IMG/VR virus record: IMGVR_UViG_3300021962_000326
Coordinates: 1-35,175 of that record
DNA length: 35,175 nucleotides
Source: a virus
Strand: one strand, 5' to 3'
In this document: positions 1 through 8,248 of the stretch, one piece after another
Layout of the letters: the number at the start of each line of letters is the position of its first letter
Numbering within the stretch: the first letter of the stretch is position 1
Position numbers and translations under genes: made by a program
Notes under the pieces: generated by a model
Seen by the model: only the letters and a program-made list of their open reading frames with translations
Told to the model about the DNA's origin: nothing
The model's database searches: none

Positions 1-240
1 AAGCGTGATTGCGTCCAGATCAAATGGGTCGAATCTTCCATGCAGCATGTAGTGACTTGTGATCTCAAAATGCTGCGCTTGTGTCAATCCAGTAAATCCA
101 AGTCGTAGCGTGTAGCCGTTGACGACATTGGCGTGGCGCACCATCAGTTCGTCACCGTCAAGAGCGCTCAGCGGTGTTGCTGGCGCGGCACCTGGCGTAA
201 AGGTACGTGACTGAGGGTTTAGCGCTGGGAAATTAGCCAT
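1..240 (-). CDS. Tail tip-associated protein, 5' partial copy at contig edge
   Basis: This is the first 80 codons of the same gene that is complete at 34795-35163; the contig edge removes the rest. Its ATG (238-240) overlaps the stop of the next gene as ATGA, the same junction seen at the right end. The three differences from the right copy all fall in third codon positions (codons 6, 25 and 66) and are silent. On the closed genome this and the right copy are a single gene. Confidence 0.9.
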   Translation of the reverse strand, partial: MANFPALNPQSRTFTPGAAPATPLSALDGDELMVRHANVVNGYTLRLGFTGLTQAQHFEITSHYMLHGRFDPFDLDAITL

Positions 241-252
241 CAGTTGTTTAAG
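1..252. repeat. Terminal redundancy, left copy
   Basis: These bases match 34924-35175 across the full 252 bp apart from three transitions: 43 C versus 34966 T, 166 G versus 35089 A, and 223 C versus 35146 T. The repeat ends at both contig edges. This is what a circular or circularly permuted genome gives when the assembler reads past the join. It covers the 5' part of the tail tip gene (1-240) and the last codons of the 812-residue gene. True direct terminal repeats are the alternative. Confidence 0.95.
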
Positions 253-2678
253 TCCTCGTCAGTAAATCCTTCCCATTCACTAAGAACTGTAGATTGGTTG
301 TTGCTAAATTCCCACTTGCCTGTGATTGCATAGCTGATGCCTTGGGCGGTTGTGCTTGGGCAGAATATGTAGGGCATTGTGCTGTAGTCATAGCCATTTT
401 GCGCCAGTCCACCCAATATCTTTGGATACCCTCCAAAGCCAACGCTGTTATCCAAGGCTTCAACAGAAGCCCTCCATTCAACGTAAGGATCTCCTAAGGC
501 TGGGCATGTCCAATACGTATTTTCTGCGTTGGCATAGTCTGCGCCAAAATCAAAATGTGGCGACTCAAGCGGATATGTACTAAGCATAGTTGTTTGCCAA
601 AGAGGTCCAATGGTTACCGGGCCTCCGCTTGAAATCCATGGAGACGTATAACTTGTTGTTGTATTATCGAGTCCGTTATAAATCGTGCCTGTCCATCGAA
701 CATAATTAAAGGAATTTGTGTTCGGCGTAACTGAGCTGGTCGCGCTTGTCTGCGGTCCGCTACCCGGACAAATGGTGTCTGCTTCGATGGTGTAACCAAT
801 ATCAGATGCACTAGCTGTGTAAGTGCTGGAACTTTCTCCGGTAAGTTGCTCTTCTGTGATGTAAAATCTATCGCTTCCACGCCGTCTATACCAAATAACC
901 CTTGCATTTGGGCACGTTGGTGAAATAGTAAGTACATCATCAACCGCAGGGCGGTCTACGTCGCCCAATGGACCAGTGCCGGTAAAGCCTGTGATCGCTG
1001 GCGCGGTTTCTTCAATCGGATCTTCTGGATTTGTTGTGTCACCGGCTGGACTGCTACCGCCTGATGCGCCAACAACGTTGTTGCGTCCCCCTGGAATCGT
1101 TGCACCGTCGGGACCGAATGCAATCGGCGTGGTGTTAGACGTAATCGTCGGAGTCGGTACGGTGTATTCAAAATTATCCGGGTCAGGAAGAATCGGCGGA
1201 TCAGGGTCTGGCGTATTGGCAATGCTCGAACTGTCTGTGCGACGCCCAGCAATGTCGCAAGAAAAATCTGTTCTGCCAGTCGCCATCGTGTAACCAGCGC
1301 CAACAGCCTCGGCAACTTTCAATGCCACAAGGCTGCGGTTTTGTTCATCAATCGGGAAGTGCGTTAGGTCCAGAGTCACAGCGCCGCTGGTGGCTTTGCT
1401 GATGCGGTCTACTTCGTAATAAAAATCGTGGATTGCGTAATCAGTAACGTCTGTCTCCCGTACTAGTTGAACACGCACAATGTCGCCTAGTTCCAGTGTG
1501 CTATTGAAGGCACCGGGGCGGACTTGGATGCGCAGGCTGTGCGTAATGTATTTGCGGCGAGCGGCGTAGTAAGTGCCGACCTTGACCGCGTGATTCTCGG
1601 AAGCGCAGTATTCGCTTAGGTCGTACTGCTCGTATGGACCGGTCAGCGCTTCGCCAGTAAAACGCACTTCAGTTGTGCGGATGATGCCAATGTCGTCGTC
1701 TGGCTGCTGGCGCCACAACACCACGATGCAGGCCGGCAGGCGTTGCTCCAGTGGTACATAGTCGATCTCAAAGCCGTTGGGCAGGAGATCGTTTTCGCTG
1801 AATTTGTACTCAGCCGTGATTGCTGTTGTTTTAATCGTGTAATCGTTATTGATCGGCAGCCGTGGTTTGAGGATTTTCTTCCCGGCGCGATCACAGAAAC
1901 GCAATAGGAATCCTGCGCTCGTGTTATACAACCATTCCTCAAGGTTGGTGGACTTTTGAACGATGCCGTTAAACAGTAATCCGTTTGTGTTTGTAAATTG
2001 AGCAGCGGTCAGCATCGCTGCCGAGTCGATCAACGTGCTAGGCACACGATTCGTTTGAGCGATTAGGTACAGGACAAGATCGACAAAGTTATTGCTAGAG
2101 CCAACGACGCTATCAATGATGCGCGTTACCTGCATCCCATTACGCACGAAGACGTGGACCTGTTTGTTCCAAGTGTCGTCTGCATCGGCGTGCGTGTTTG
2201 TATAACTCAGCGTCGTCATATTGTCGTAACTTCCGCTGGTGCCGCAGTAATAAGGGCAGTTCCAGGGGGTTTTACCAGCGACGACGGTTACCGTGTTACC
2301 CGGGTTCCAAGTGCCTGCACGAGCGTCATACGCTTGAGCCCAAGTACCAACACGGCAAGCCCGCTGGAAGACATCACGGACCTGAACCAGAGGCAGCTGC
2401 CCCTCGCTCAGAACAAGCTCTAGGTTTACGGTTAGTTCGTTTGTAACGGCGTTGTTGCTGTATGCCGCTTCGGTTGCTTTAGGGCTAACCAACACGCCAC
2501 CAATGCTGTCGATACGACGGCAAAAAACAATCGGAATTGGCTCGCCTAAAACAACTGCCTGCTGATCAGAGTCAAGTGAAGTGGCGCCAGCGGCTGCGGT
2601 ATCCTGCAGTGGCGTGCTGATCGCCTCGCTCTGTGCACGAGAAACGAAAAGCGGCTCTGTGATTTGAAATTCGCTCAT
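240..2678 (-). CDS. Tail tip attachment (J-like) protein
   Basis: At 812 residues this is the largest protein after the tail fibre. It sits where central tail-tip proteins of siphoviruses lie, after tape measure and a DUF1833-like protein. The N-terminal ~480 residues are globular and carry a D/G-rich beta fold suggestive of the phage tail tip (lambda J-like) family. A Pro/Asp-rich linker follows near residue 495 (PDPDPPILPDPD). The C-terminal part is Ser/Thr/Gly-rich with fibronectin- or Ig-like character and several aromatic beta strands, and could contact the receptor. It overlaps the upstream gene by ATGA at 2675-2678 and the downstream gene by ATGA at 238-242, so translation is probably coupled. 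The family call rests on position, size and general character, not on a catalytic motif. Confidence 0.7.
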   Translation of the reverse strand: MSEFQITEPLFVSRAQSEAISTPLQDTAAAGATSLDSDQQAVVLGEPIPIVFCRRIDSIGGVLVSPKATEAAYSNNAVTNELTVNLELVLSEGQLPLVQVRDVFQRACRVGTWAQAYDARAGTWNPGNTVTVVAGKTPWNCPYYCGTSGSYDNMTTLSYTNTHADADDTWNKQVHVFVRNGMQVTRIIDSVVGSSNNFVDLVLYLIAQTNRVPSTLIDSAAMLTAAQFTNTNGLLFNGIVQKSTNLEEWLYNTSAGFLLRFCDRAGKKILKPRLPINNDYTIKTTAITAEYKFSENDLLPNGFEIDYVPLEQRLPACIVVLWRQQPDDDIGIIRTTEVRFTGEALTGPYEQYDLSEYCASENHAVKVGTYYAARRKYITHSLRIQVRPGAFNSTLELGDIVRVQLVRETDVTDYAIHDFYYEVDRISKATSGAVTLDLTHFPIDEQNRSLVALKVAEAVGAGYTMATGRTDFSCDIAGRRTDSSSIANTPDPDPPILPDPDNFEYTVPTPTITSNTTPIAFGPDGATIPGGRNNVVGASGGSSPAGDTTNPEDPIEETAPAITGFTGTGPLGDVDRPAVDDVLTISPTCPNARVIWYRRRGSDRFYITEEQLTGESSSTYTASASDIGYTIEADTICPGSGPQTSATSSVTPNTNSFNYVRWTGTIYNGLDNTTTSYTSPWISSGGPVTIGPLWQTTMLSTYPLESPHFDFGADYANAENTYWTCPALGDPYVEWRASVEALDNSVGFGGYPKILGGLAQNGYDYSTMPYIFCPSTTAQGISYAITGKWEFSNNQSTVLSEWEGFTDEDLNN

Positions 2679-3136
2679 ATCCGTAGGGGAGTGCCGACCA
2701 GAGCCGTGGTGTACGTGCGGGGCGGGGCTTGTGCTCCAACGGGTGCCAGCCCTGATCCTAGGGTCACTGACAAGGATGTAAACCCGCCGCGCACTTCTAC
2801 GACTTCACCGAACACAGAGGCAATCAAGACCTGACTAGCAGATGGCGCTGTTTGTGTGGCAAGCGTATTGAACTCATACATTTTGACTTCGCACAACCAG
2901 TTCAGTCCTAAGGCGTAAGTAAACGTTTCAACAGCCTCGTTTGTGGCCGGAACTTGCAGCGTGAAACGTTCGCCTGGAGTGCTACCTCCTGTAAAAGCAT
3001 CAATCGTAAAAGGGTGATAATTCCAAGTTTTGCTATCAAATGTGATCGTCTGATTGACGTAGTAAGACTGCCAACGCTGGAAATCAGTCGCCCCTGAGAA
3101 GACCCTTAAATATACGGATTGACTTCTGTTTGTCAT
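2675..3136 (-). CDS. DUF1833-like minor tail protein
   Basis: The 153-residue product lies between the tape measure and the J-like tip protein, the usual place for DUF1833/DUF2163-type proteins that build the distal tail (lambda M/L region). The C-terminal segment ends with a short R-x-Y-T-x-A-L-V-G-x-P stretch, which resembles the end of these families. The mixed beta-strand composition without membrane segments suits a virion component. Its ATG overlaps the tape measure stop (3134-3138) and its stop overlaps the next start. Family assignment is by resemblance and context. Confidence 0.6.
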   Translation of the reverse strand: MTNRSQSVYLRVFSGATDFQRWQSYYVNQTITFDSKTWNYHPFTIDAFTGGSTPGERFTLQVPATNEAVETFTYALGLNWLCEVKMYEFNTLATQTAPSASQVLIASVFGEVVEVRGGFTSLSVTLGSGLAPVGAQAPPRTYTTALVGTPLRI

Positions 3137-5109
3137 CAGCGAACTCCTGCGTAACGGCGAGCACCGGCGGAGCGATTGGTATTCGTCAGCGCGATTGCCA
3201 TTGTCTGCAATGCAGATTCAAGATCGCCCATCGTCACGTACCTTGTGCCCTCCATTTGAGTGACAGGTCCAGTTTGAATGTTGATTGAAGGAACGGTGGT
3301 GCTACTGCCACTTGCGGTGGAGTTTGGAATTGCTGCAGCGCCTTGACGCCCAGAGATCCAGTTTTGAGCAAATGCATCCGCCTTGCTTTGCGGCACGATG
3401 TACTCAGGCTCGCCGCCTTCACCGACAAGCGCCAGTGTTGGACGGGTGACAACACCACCTTCTGCAAAGCGTGGCAGCTTAATTTGAGGCACTGTTGGCA
3501 GATCTGGGCCAGGAAGACTGTTAGCAGCCTTGATTAGGTTGTTGATCCCATTAACAGCAATATTCAACGCACGCTCAATAATGCCAATGACGCTATTAAA
3601 TACGCTTTTGACAATGTTTGCTACCGCCTTAAAAGGAGCGGCAAGCGCATCAGTAATTTTTGAACCAATACTTTTGATGAAGTTTACAAGATTTGGAAAT
3701 ACAGCCTTAAGTGGCTGAATGAATTGTGTGTTTATGAATTGCCAAGCATCCCTATACGGCTTTGTCAATAAATTAAAAACGAGTATTGCGCCTTGCTGAA
3801 TGGCATTCGTAATAGCTGACCAATTTTCTGTTAATGGCTTAAAGAAATTAGAAACAAAAGCAGCTGCGGCTTTACCGGCTTCTTTGATGAAAATTCCAAA
3901 TCCACCAATTAGGTCTTGGAACCATTTGCCAATCCCCTTAAATGCTTCTCCGATTTTGTCCCTAAATGCGTAGATCGCAATACCGGCTGCTACAGCTAAA
4001 GCGATCCATCCTGCAGGACCGCTGAAAAACGCAAGAACAATCCTTCCTACGGTCAGCAGAATCGGACCTAAACCTGTGATGGCTGCGCCGATTTTTGTCA
4101 AAACTGGAATCAGCAGTGGCGCTGCTTGAATGAGGCCGCCGATACCCTGCAAGAAAAGACCGAGCGGAGCTGCAATTAAAGCAAAAGCGCCAGCCATTAC
4201 ACCAAATGCAATCACTAGCTTCTGCGTTGGCTCAGGTAGCTTGACGAAAGCATTTAATAGTTGAAGCATCACATCACCCAAGGGCTTCAGTGTTTCTGCA
4301 ATGGTTGCGCCAACCCCAAGCTCTTTGAATTTTGCGATAACTTCAGATAACTTTTGAACAAGTGGCGTAAAGATAGGCAGAAGCTGCGTACCAATCGCGG
4401 TTTGCAAGTCTTCCAGTGCAGCTTGGAATAGCTTGTACGAATCCGGCGGCGGAGCCTTGATTTTGTTCAGCTCAGCCATTGCCTTAATGATTACATCCGT
4501 CGTAATCTTTCCATCTGCGCCAAGAGCTTTAACCTGGCCAACAGTAACGCCCATGACTTTGGCGACAGCCTGACCAACCATGGGTAAACGTTCCATGATT
4601 GAGCGCAGTTCGTCACCCTGCAAAGCGCCAGAACCCATCGCCTGACTGAGTTGCAGCATCACACCTTCAGTGTCTGCCGATGAAAGATTCATCAGCCCAG
4701 CAGCTTTATTGACGCCGTTAAATGTCTTGCCAATATTCTCGAGACTGACGCCCATCGGACGTAAGCGACCGTACAAATCAGCAACGGCTTTTGCTGCTGT
4801 CGTTTGCCCTAAGCCATATTGCTTAGCAGCATCATTAGCCAGCTTGGTAACGCCTGCTGTTTCCTTGTACTGCCCAGACAGTGCCTTAATTGTTTTTGCT
4901 GTGCGATCCGCCTCAATACCAGCTTTAACGAAACCACTAACAGCAGCACCGGCGCCAATACCGGCAGCGATTCCAGCTAAGCCAGACATTGCCTGACCGA
5001 CCTTGCTAACAGCGCCGCCTAAACCCTTAACAGCACTATCTAGCCCCTTCAGCCCTGCCAGCGCCCTTGTGGCGTCTAGGTTGACCGCAATATTGGCTAC
5101 AACGGCCAC
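3136..5109 (-). CDS. Tape measure protein
   Basis: The 657-residue protein sets tail length and is probably ejected with the DNA. The N-terminal third resembles the tape-measure domain (TIGR02675-like): a Gly/Ala-rich amphipathic start, then a region with L-x-x-I-M-E-R-L-P-M-V-G-Q-A (about residues 165-180). The centre (about 290-375) is strongly hydrophobic with several possible membrane segments, followed by helical repeats and a G-E-G-G-E-P-E-Y-I-V-P motif near residue 575, common at the C-terminal end of tape measures. The start is GTG at 5107-5109; no in-frame ATG lies near. It follows the frameshifting chaperone pair by 26 bp, the classic gene order. Tape measures scale roughly with tail length, so a moderately short siphovirus tail is expected. 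Confidence 0.92.
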   Translation of the reverse strand: MAVVANIAVNLDATRALAGLKGLDSAVKGLGGAVSKVGQAMSGLAGIAAGIGAGAAVSGFVKAGIEADRTAKTIKALSGQYKETAGVTKLANDAAKQYGLGQTTAAKAVADLYGRLRPMGVSLENIGKTFNGVNKAAGLMNLSSADTEGVMLQLSQAMGSGALQGDELRSIMERLPMVGQAVAKVMGVTVGQVKALGADGKITTDVIIKAMAELNKIKAPPPDSYKLFQAALEDLQTAIGTQLLPIFTPLVQKLSEVIAKFKELGVGATIAETLKPLGDVMLQLLNAFVKLPEPTQKLVIAFGVMAGAFALIAAPLGLFLQGIGGLIQAAPLLIPVLTKIGAAITGLGPILLTVGRIVLAFFSGPAGWIALAVAAGIAIYAFRDKIGEAFKGIGKWFQDLIGGFGIFIKEAGKAAAAFVSNFFKPLTENWSAITNAIQQGAILVFNLLTKPYRDAWQFINTQFIQPLKAVFPNLVNFIKSIGSKITDALAAPFKAVANIVKSVFNSVIGIIERALNIAVNGINNLIKAANSLPGPDLPTVPQIKLPRFAEGGVVTRPTLALVGEGGEPEYIVPQSKADAFAQNWISGRQGAAAIPNSTASGSSTTVPSINIQTGPVTQMEGTRYVTMGDLESALQTMAIALTNTNRSAGARRYAGVR

Positions 5110-5135
5110 GGCAGGACTCTGGCGATACCACGATT

Positions 5136-5689
5136 CTACCTACGCTTTTTCGCCGCCTTTGCCTCCTCTTCGCGTTCAATCCTGAAAAAGGTATTCCACA
5201 AAAGTATTTCTTCAAGCGTGACACGCTCTAAAAGCTCAGCCAACGTACAGCCGAGTTCACGCGCTAATGACATTTGGAGCATCAGCAGGTTATCCCGCTT
5301 CAGCTCCTGTTTTAGTTTCCCGTGTCAAGCTCCACCACATCATCCTGAATCAATGCCAAGATGATCCGCTGCAAATCGCTATCACGCACTTCGTTTTTAA
5401 GCTCAGCTACTTCGCCGGCTTGGAACATGCGGTTACCGTTTTCATCCTGTGCCTTTTGCACTAGGAGTTGAATCGCCAAAGCGTTTGGATCGTTGCTGTT
5501 GGCAGCCTTAGTTGCACGCTCACGTTCTGCCATCGTCAGCGCAGTGTGCCAAAACTCAAATTCAGAACCGTCGCTAAGGGTTACGACCTTACGGATGGGC
5601 ACAAGGTTTGCAGCCTTCTTTAGGCGATCAAGAGCACGCACAGGCTGAGCAGGAGACATAAATGCCTTGTTTTTTATCACTTTAGGCAT
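5136..5689 (-). CDS. Tail assembly chaperone, -1 frameshift fusion (GT-like)
   Basis: This is the extended product made when ribosomes slip back one base at GGGAAAC (minus strand, 5321-5315), directly before the TAA that ends the short form. After the slip the frame stays open for 59 more codons to a TAG at 5136-5138, giving about 184 residues from the ATG at 5689. The added tail is helical and Leu/Glu-rich, ending in a Lys/Arg/Ala-rich tract. By analogy with lambda gpGT, it would bind the tape measure through the extension and recruit major tail protein through the common N-terminal part. The extension has no good start of its own, which supports frameshifting. Confidence 0.85.
5312..5689 (-). 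CDS. Tail assembly chaperone, short form (G-like)
   Basis: The 125-residue product lies between major tail protein and tape measure, where siphoviruses encode the tail chaperone. It is mixed helical, with a basic N-terminus and a Glu/Asp-rich C-terminal helix. The frame can be extended upstream to a TTG at 5731, but those codons run through the terminator hairpin at 5696-5718, so the ATG at 5687-5689 is preferred. No Shine-Dalgarno is visible; the six bases before the ATG are the T-run of the hairpin. The stop (TAA, 5312-5314) directly follows the slippery heptamer. Confidence 0.85.
   Translation of the reverse strand: MPKVIKNKAFMSPAQPVRALDRLKKAANLVPIRKVVTLSDGSEFEFWHTALTMAERERATKAANSNDPNALAIQLLVQKAQDENGNRMFQAGEVAELKNEVRDSDLQRIILALIQDDVVELDTGN
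5315..5321 (-). promoter_or_regulatory. Programmed -1 frameshift slippery site
   Basis: The heptamer GGGAAAC is in the X XXY YYZ register of the zero frame (G GGA AAC) and is followed at once by the TAA stop. Lambda uses the near-identical GGGAAAG in its G/T genes. Slipping joins the chaperone to a 59-codon reading frame. The stop next to the slip site may add to the pause. Confidence 0.88.
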
Positions 5690-5718
5690 AAAAAAGCCCC
5701 CGGTGCAACCCAGGGGCC
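5690..5718 (-). terminator. Rho-independent terminator or attenuator before the tail chaperone
   Basis: On the minus strand the stem GCCCCTGG pairs with CCGGGGGC (with one T-G wobble), has a 6-base loop GTTGCA and is followed by six T. The T-run touches the start codon of the chaperone gene at 5689. It lies between major tail protein (ends 5741) and chaperone. Partial termination here would keep tail tube protein high and chaperone and tape measure low, which fits their copy numbers. Confidence 0.7.
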
Positions 5719-5740
5719 AATCGTTTTCCAATTCAAGCTA

Positions 5741-6508
5741 TCAGCTCTTGCTGAAGTCGAAAGTGGGAGTACCGGCGGGACGGAAGGCGATTTCCACAGT
5801 CTGAGCATCGTCAGGGTTGACGGTCAGGCTTGCAGAAGTCAACACTGCGTCAAACTCAACACTGCGGCTAAGCGCATCACTAGGCGAACCACCGCTCAGG
5901 ATGCGATCAATGTAGAGCTTGAAAGAAGCACCAGTCTGCTGCCGCTGGATCACGTCTTGGATCATGCGGTTGGACAGATTAGTGTCATCGTCTGTGGTGT
6001 AGACGGTGCAGCTACCCTCGCCATCAGCAAAGCCGGTGATATAGCGGCGGAAGGGAGCATACTGCCCAAGCGACTGACCGATGGTGGTTACATCAATCTC
6101 CTCACGGGTGATCTCAAACGACCACTCGCGTACATCGCCCACAGCTGCATAGGCTGCATAATCCACTTCAAAGGCATTAGGCGTTACAGCCGTGCCGTCG
6201 TCAGTGATCGCAACGCTAGAACCACCTGCTGTAGCGGATACCTTCAGAACGCCAGTTGAGGCGGTATAGGTAATCACGTAGTAGGTGGTGCCAGCGGTGA
6301 TGCCAGCAGGCAGGGTGCCGGTGCCGCTTGCGCCGGTTTCAGTATTTACAACGCTGAACACGACAGGATCACCAACCTTGAAATTCAGGTAGGTAGCAAC
6401 TGTGATTTCGTCATCGGCAACATCCACGGCGGCTTCGCCAAATGTTGCTCTGGTGCCAGCAGGCTTGTAGTAGAGAGCGCCGGACGTACCGGACAGAACA
6501 GTAGCCAT
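5741..6508 (-). CDS. Major tail (tube) protein
   Basis: The 255-residue protein forms the tail tube. The gene precedes the chaperone pair and follows the tail terminator candidate, as in lambda-like phages. The N-terminal ~30 and C-terminal ~140 residues form the tube-like core. Residues about 35-110 look like an inserted beta domain, with G-D-P-V near its start and L-P-A-G-I-T-A-G-T-T-Y-Y-V in the middle, a repeat unit often seen in phage structural proteins. The end (F-R-P-A-G-T-P-T-F-D-F) is typical of tube proteins. ATG at 6506-6508. A terminator follows 23 bp downstream of the stop, so this transcript can end here. Confidence 0.85.
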   Translation of the reverse strand: MATVLSGTSGALYYKPAGTRATFGEAAVDVADDEITVATYLNFKVGDPVVFSVVNTETGASGTGTLPAGITAGTTYYVITYTASTGVLKVSATAGGSSVAITDDGTAVTPNAFEVDYAAYAAVGDVREWSFEITREEIDVTTIGQSLGQYAPFRRYITGFADGEGSCTVYTTDDDTNLSNRMIQDVIQRQQTGASFKLYIDRILSGGSPSDALSRSVEFDAVLTSASLTVNPDDAQTVEIAFRPAGTPTFDFSKS

Positions 6509-6538
6509 TGTTGTGAACGGTAGGTGGCTGAAAGAATT

Positions 6539-6970
6539 CTAGCTTTGCTCGAAAGCCTCAAAACTTATCGTGACTTGAGCTTGGAAAAAGCCTTCCGGCG
6601 ACGGCGGTTCAATGGTGCGCGGACCATTTGCGGCGTCGAATTTTATATTTTGCAGCTGCAAACGTGAAAACAAATCAATGCAGCGTTGGGCGATTGTCAG
6701 CGTTGCGCCTGGCCCCTGCCCACGCGGGCAGAAAATGTTGAAAATCAACGTGCCATTACGGCGGTCGTAGCCTTCATCAGTCCCGCGAGTGGCAGACGTA
6801 AGGATCGTCAAATAAGCCGAATCACCCCAAAGGATGTTGGTCTGAACCCAACTTGCGTTGTTAGGTGGCGTAAACGGAACGTTTTGATAAGCAACCTGCA
6901 GCGCCGGTGATGCCGCGAACTCAGTGGCAATGCGGTTTTCGATTGCTGAGCGGATAGTGTTAAGGCTCAC
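6539..6970 (-). CDS. Tail terminator-like protein (DUF4128-like)
   Basis: The 143-residue product begins with a helix ending R-I-A-T-E-F, followed by a compact alpha/beta sheet and a C-terminal F-Q-A-Q-V-T-I-S-F-E strand. This resembles the DUF4128/gpU-type proteins that cap the tail tube and join it to the head. It lies just upstream of the tube protein in transcription order and overlaps the HK97 gp10-like gene by ATGA at 6967-6970. No membrane or enzyme motif is present. The call is from fold impression and gene order. Confidence 0.65.
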   Translation of the reverse strand: MSLNTIRSAIENRIATEFAASPALQVAYQNVPFTPPNNASWVQTNILWGDSAYLTILTSATRGTDEGYDRRNGTLIFNIFCPRGQGPGATLTIAQRCIDLFSRLQLQNIKFDAANGPRTIEPPSPEGFFQAQVTISFEAFEQS

Positions 6971-7377
6971 GATGATCGACCAATGCGGTCCGCTTCGGCG
7001 TTGACGTAAGTTTGAATGTCTTTGGCGATGGAATCAACCCACCCGCCCGGCACGCCAGATTTCCTGCTGCCGTTAATTGCGAGCGGCTCAGCGTAGATCA
7101 GGTTGTTGTGCACGCTGTAGACGTTACCCGCCTTTTCATTCCCAAGCTGGTAATTAACGGCCGTTGGCGGCGGTGGCTGTCGATACTCTCCAGGGTCTTT
7201 ACCCTTCGACGGTGCTGAATTCTGTCCTATCGCCCAGCTAGCGCGAAACCGGCCTGTATCCACTGGGCTGCGAAGCTTCAAGCGCTTATCTGTTTCAAGA
7301 ACAGCAGCCGTAATCAACTTATTGAATTGGCCTTCCGCGTAGCTACCAATATCTTCAAATTTGATTGTGCCGGCCAC
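6967..7377 (-). CDS. HK97 gp10-like neck/tail-completion protein
   Basis: The 136-residue protein has an N-terminal helix with L-K-x-R-S-P-V-D-T-G-R-F-R-A-S-W, the hallmark of the HK97 gp10/minor-tail-Z family; it continues with a Tyr-rich sheet containing N-N-L-I-Y-A-E-P-L and G-G-W-V. These proteins help join tail to head. It lies between the neck protein at 7379-7735 and the tail terminator candidate, the normal order in this phage type. It overlaps the downstream gene by ATGA; the gap to the upstream gene is one base. Confidence 0.85.
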   Translation of the reverse strand: MAGTIKFEDIGSYAEGQFNKLITAAVLETDKRLKLRSPVDTGRFRASWAIGQNSAPSKGKDPGEYRQPPPPTAVNYQLGNEKAGNVYSVHNNLIYAEPLAINGSRKSGVPGGWVDSIAKDIQTYVNAEADRIGRSS

Positions 7378-7378
7378 G

Positions 7379-7735
7379 TTATTCCCTCAAGAACACTTCA
7401 AACACAATAGGCGTATTGTCCTGCTCGATTTTGCGCACCTCAACCACCTGCATAATGCGGCTGGATACGGTTACCTGATCCGAAACGACGGGTTCGTAAG
7501 CAAGATCGGCCGCTGCGACAGTCAGCTTTTTGTCAGTGCTTTTGATTAGATCGTTAATCTCACGTTCGGTCACATTCTCCAGAACACCACGGACGGTGGT
7601 AGTAGATGCAGTCGGTGCAGCCGTTCCGGTTGTTGGGTTGTAAGCCGCTGTTGTGATGCGACGGAACGATACCTCGCCCCCAAATTTCAGCATCAACTTG
7701 CTGGCCGTTTTGCGTAGTGAGGTTGCTAGAGCCAT
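7379..7735 (-). CDS. Head closure / neck protein
   Basis: The 118-residue protein has a basic helical N-terminus, then a beta-rich body with T-V-R-G-V-L-E-N-V and a C-terminal strand ending V-F-E-V-F-L-R-E. It resembles small head-closure proteins (SPP1 gp16 / head-tail joining type) that sit between adaptor and tail. It lies between the three small paralogs and the gp10-like gene. Its ATG at 7733-7735 overlaps the stop of the third paralog. The assignment rests mainly on position and size. Confidence 0.6.
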   Translation of the reverse strand: MALATSLRKTASKLMLKFGGEVSFRRITTAAYNPTTGTAAPTASTTTVRGVLENVTEREINDLIKSTDKKLTVAAADLAYEPVVSDQVTVSSRIMQVVEVRKIEQDNTPIVFEVFLRE

Positions 7736-7989
7736 CAGATTTTGTAGGCAATACAGGCGCCATTTTGGAGTTTGATGCTGGTGAAATAACCAGTCAAGTG
7801 TGCGCCAGAATCAATGGCGGCACCGGCAAAATTATTGTCAATTACGTTGGTTGAAATAATCGCGTCAACCGTGCTGTTTTCGTAAAAGTCAATATGGCTA
7901 AATCTGCCGGTATGGGCCGCAGTATCAGTAATGACCTCCGCGCCGGTCGAATAATCAATGACAGATGCACCGCCTCTTGCTTTTGCCAT
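7735..7989 (-). CDS. Small virion-associated paralog, third in tandem
   Basis: The 84-residue protein is one of three adjacent paralogs. All carry T-A-A-x-T-G-R (or close) about 20-28 residues from the start, and all end with a G-x-F-T-s-x-x-L...I-A-Y-K-(I/L) strand. This copy has the most diverged N-terminus (K-A-R-G-G-A-S). Nothing is known of the family beyond its frequent place near head genes. A beta-strand-rich fold, small size and location between adaptor and neck suggest a head decoration or small spike protein. The stop overlaps the start of the neck gene (7733-7737). Confidence 0.7.
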   Translation of the reverse strand: MAKARGGASVIDYSTGAEVITDTAAHTGRFSHIDFYENSTVDAIISTNVIDNNFAGAAIDSGAHLTGYFTSIKLQNGACIAYKI

Positions 7990-7991
7990 GA

Positions 7992-8246
7992 TCAGATTTT
8001 GTAAGCGATGACAGCGCCAGATGTGGCCAGCGTAAACGCGGTGAACACACCTTGCAGCTCAAACCCGGCAGGAAAGGATTCGCCAACCAATGTATTACCT
8101 GTGTAGTTCTGCGCTGTGATGGCAGTAAACGACGTGTTGTTTTTGGCAATCACGATGCGATTCCACCGGCCAGTCTTTGCCGCAGTCGTATTCACAAAGT
8201 CTGCGCCGATGCTGTAGCTCGGATCAATGCTGTCTGTATTAGCCAT
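7992..8246 (-). CDS. Small virion-associated paralog, middle of tandem
   Basis: The 84-residue protein shares the T-A-A-K-T-G-R-W motif, a G-x-x-L-Q-G-V-F-T core and the I-A-Y-K-I end with its neighbours at 7735-7989 and 8249-8485. The spacers between the three copies are only 2 bp, and the DNA at the junctions is very similar (GCCATGATCAGA on the plus strand), consistent with tandem duplication. The middle part differs most between copies. The function is not known; a trimeric decoration or short fibre is possible. Confidence 0.7.
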   Translation of the reverse strand: MANTDSIDPSYSIGADFVNTTAAKTGRWNRIVIAKNNTSFTAITAQNYTGNTLVGESFPAGFELQGVFTAFTLATSGAVIAYKI

Positions 8247-8248
8247 GA

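Noticed and set aside
5036-5224. A 62-residue minus-strand frame between tail chaperone and tape measure
   Set aside because: It overlaps the -1 frameshift extension and the tape measure start in a third frame and is Arg/Gly-rich. The frameshift product explains the region better.
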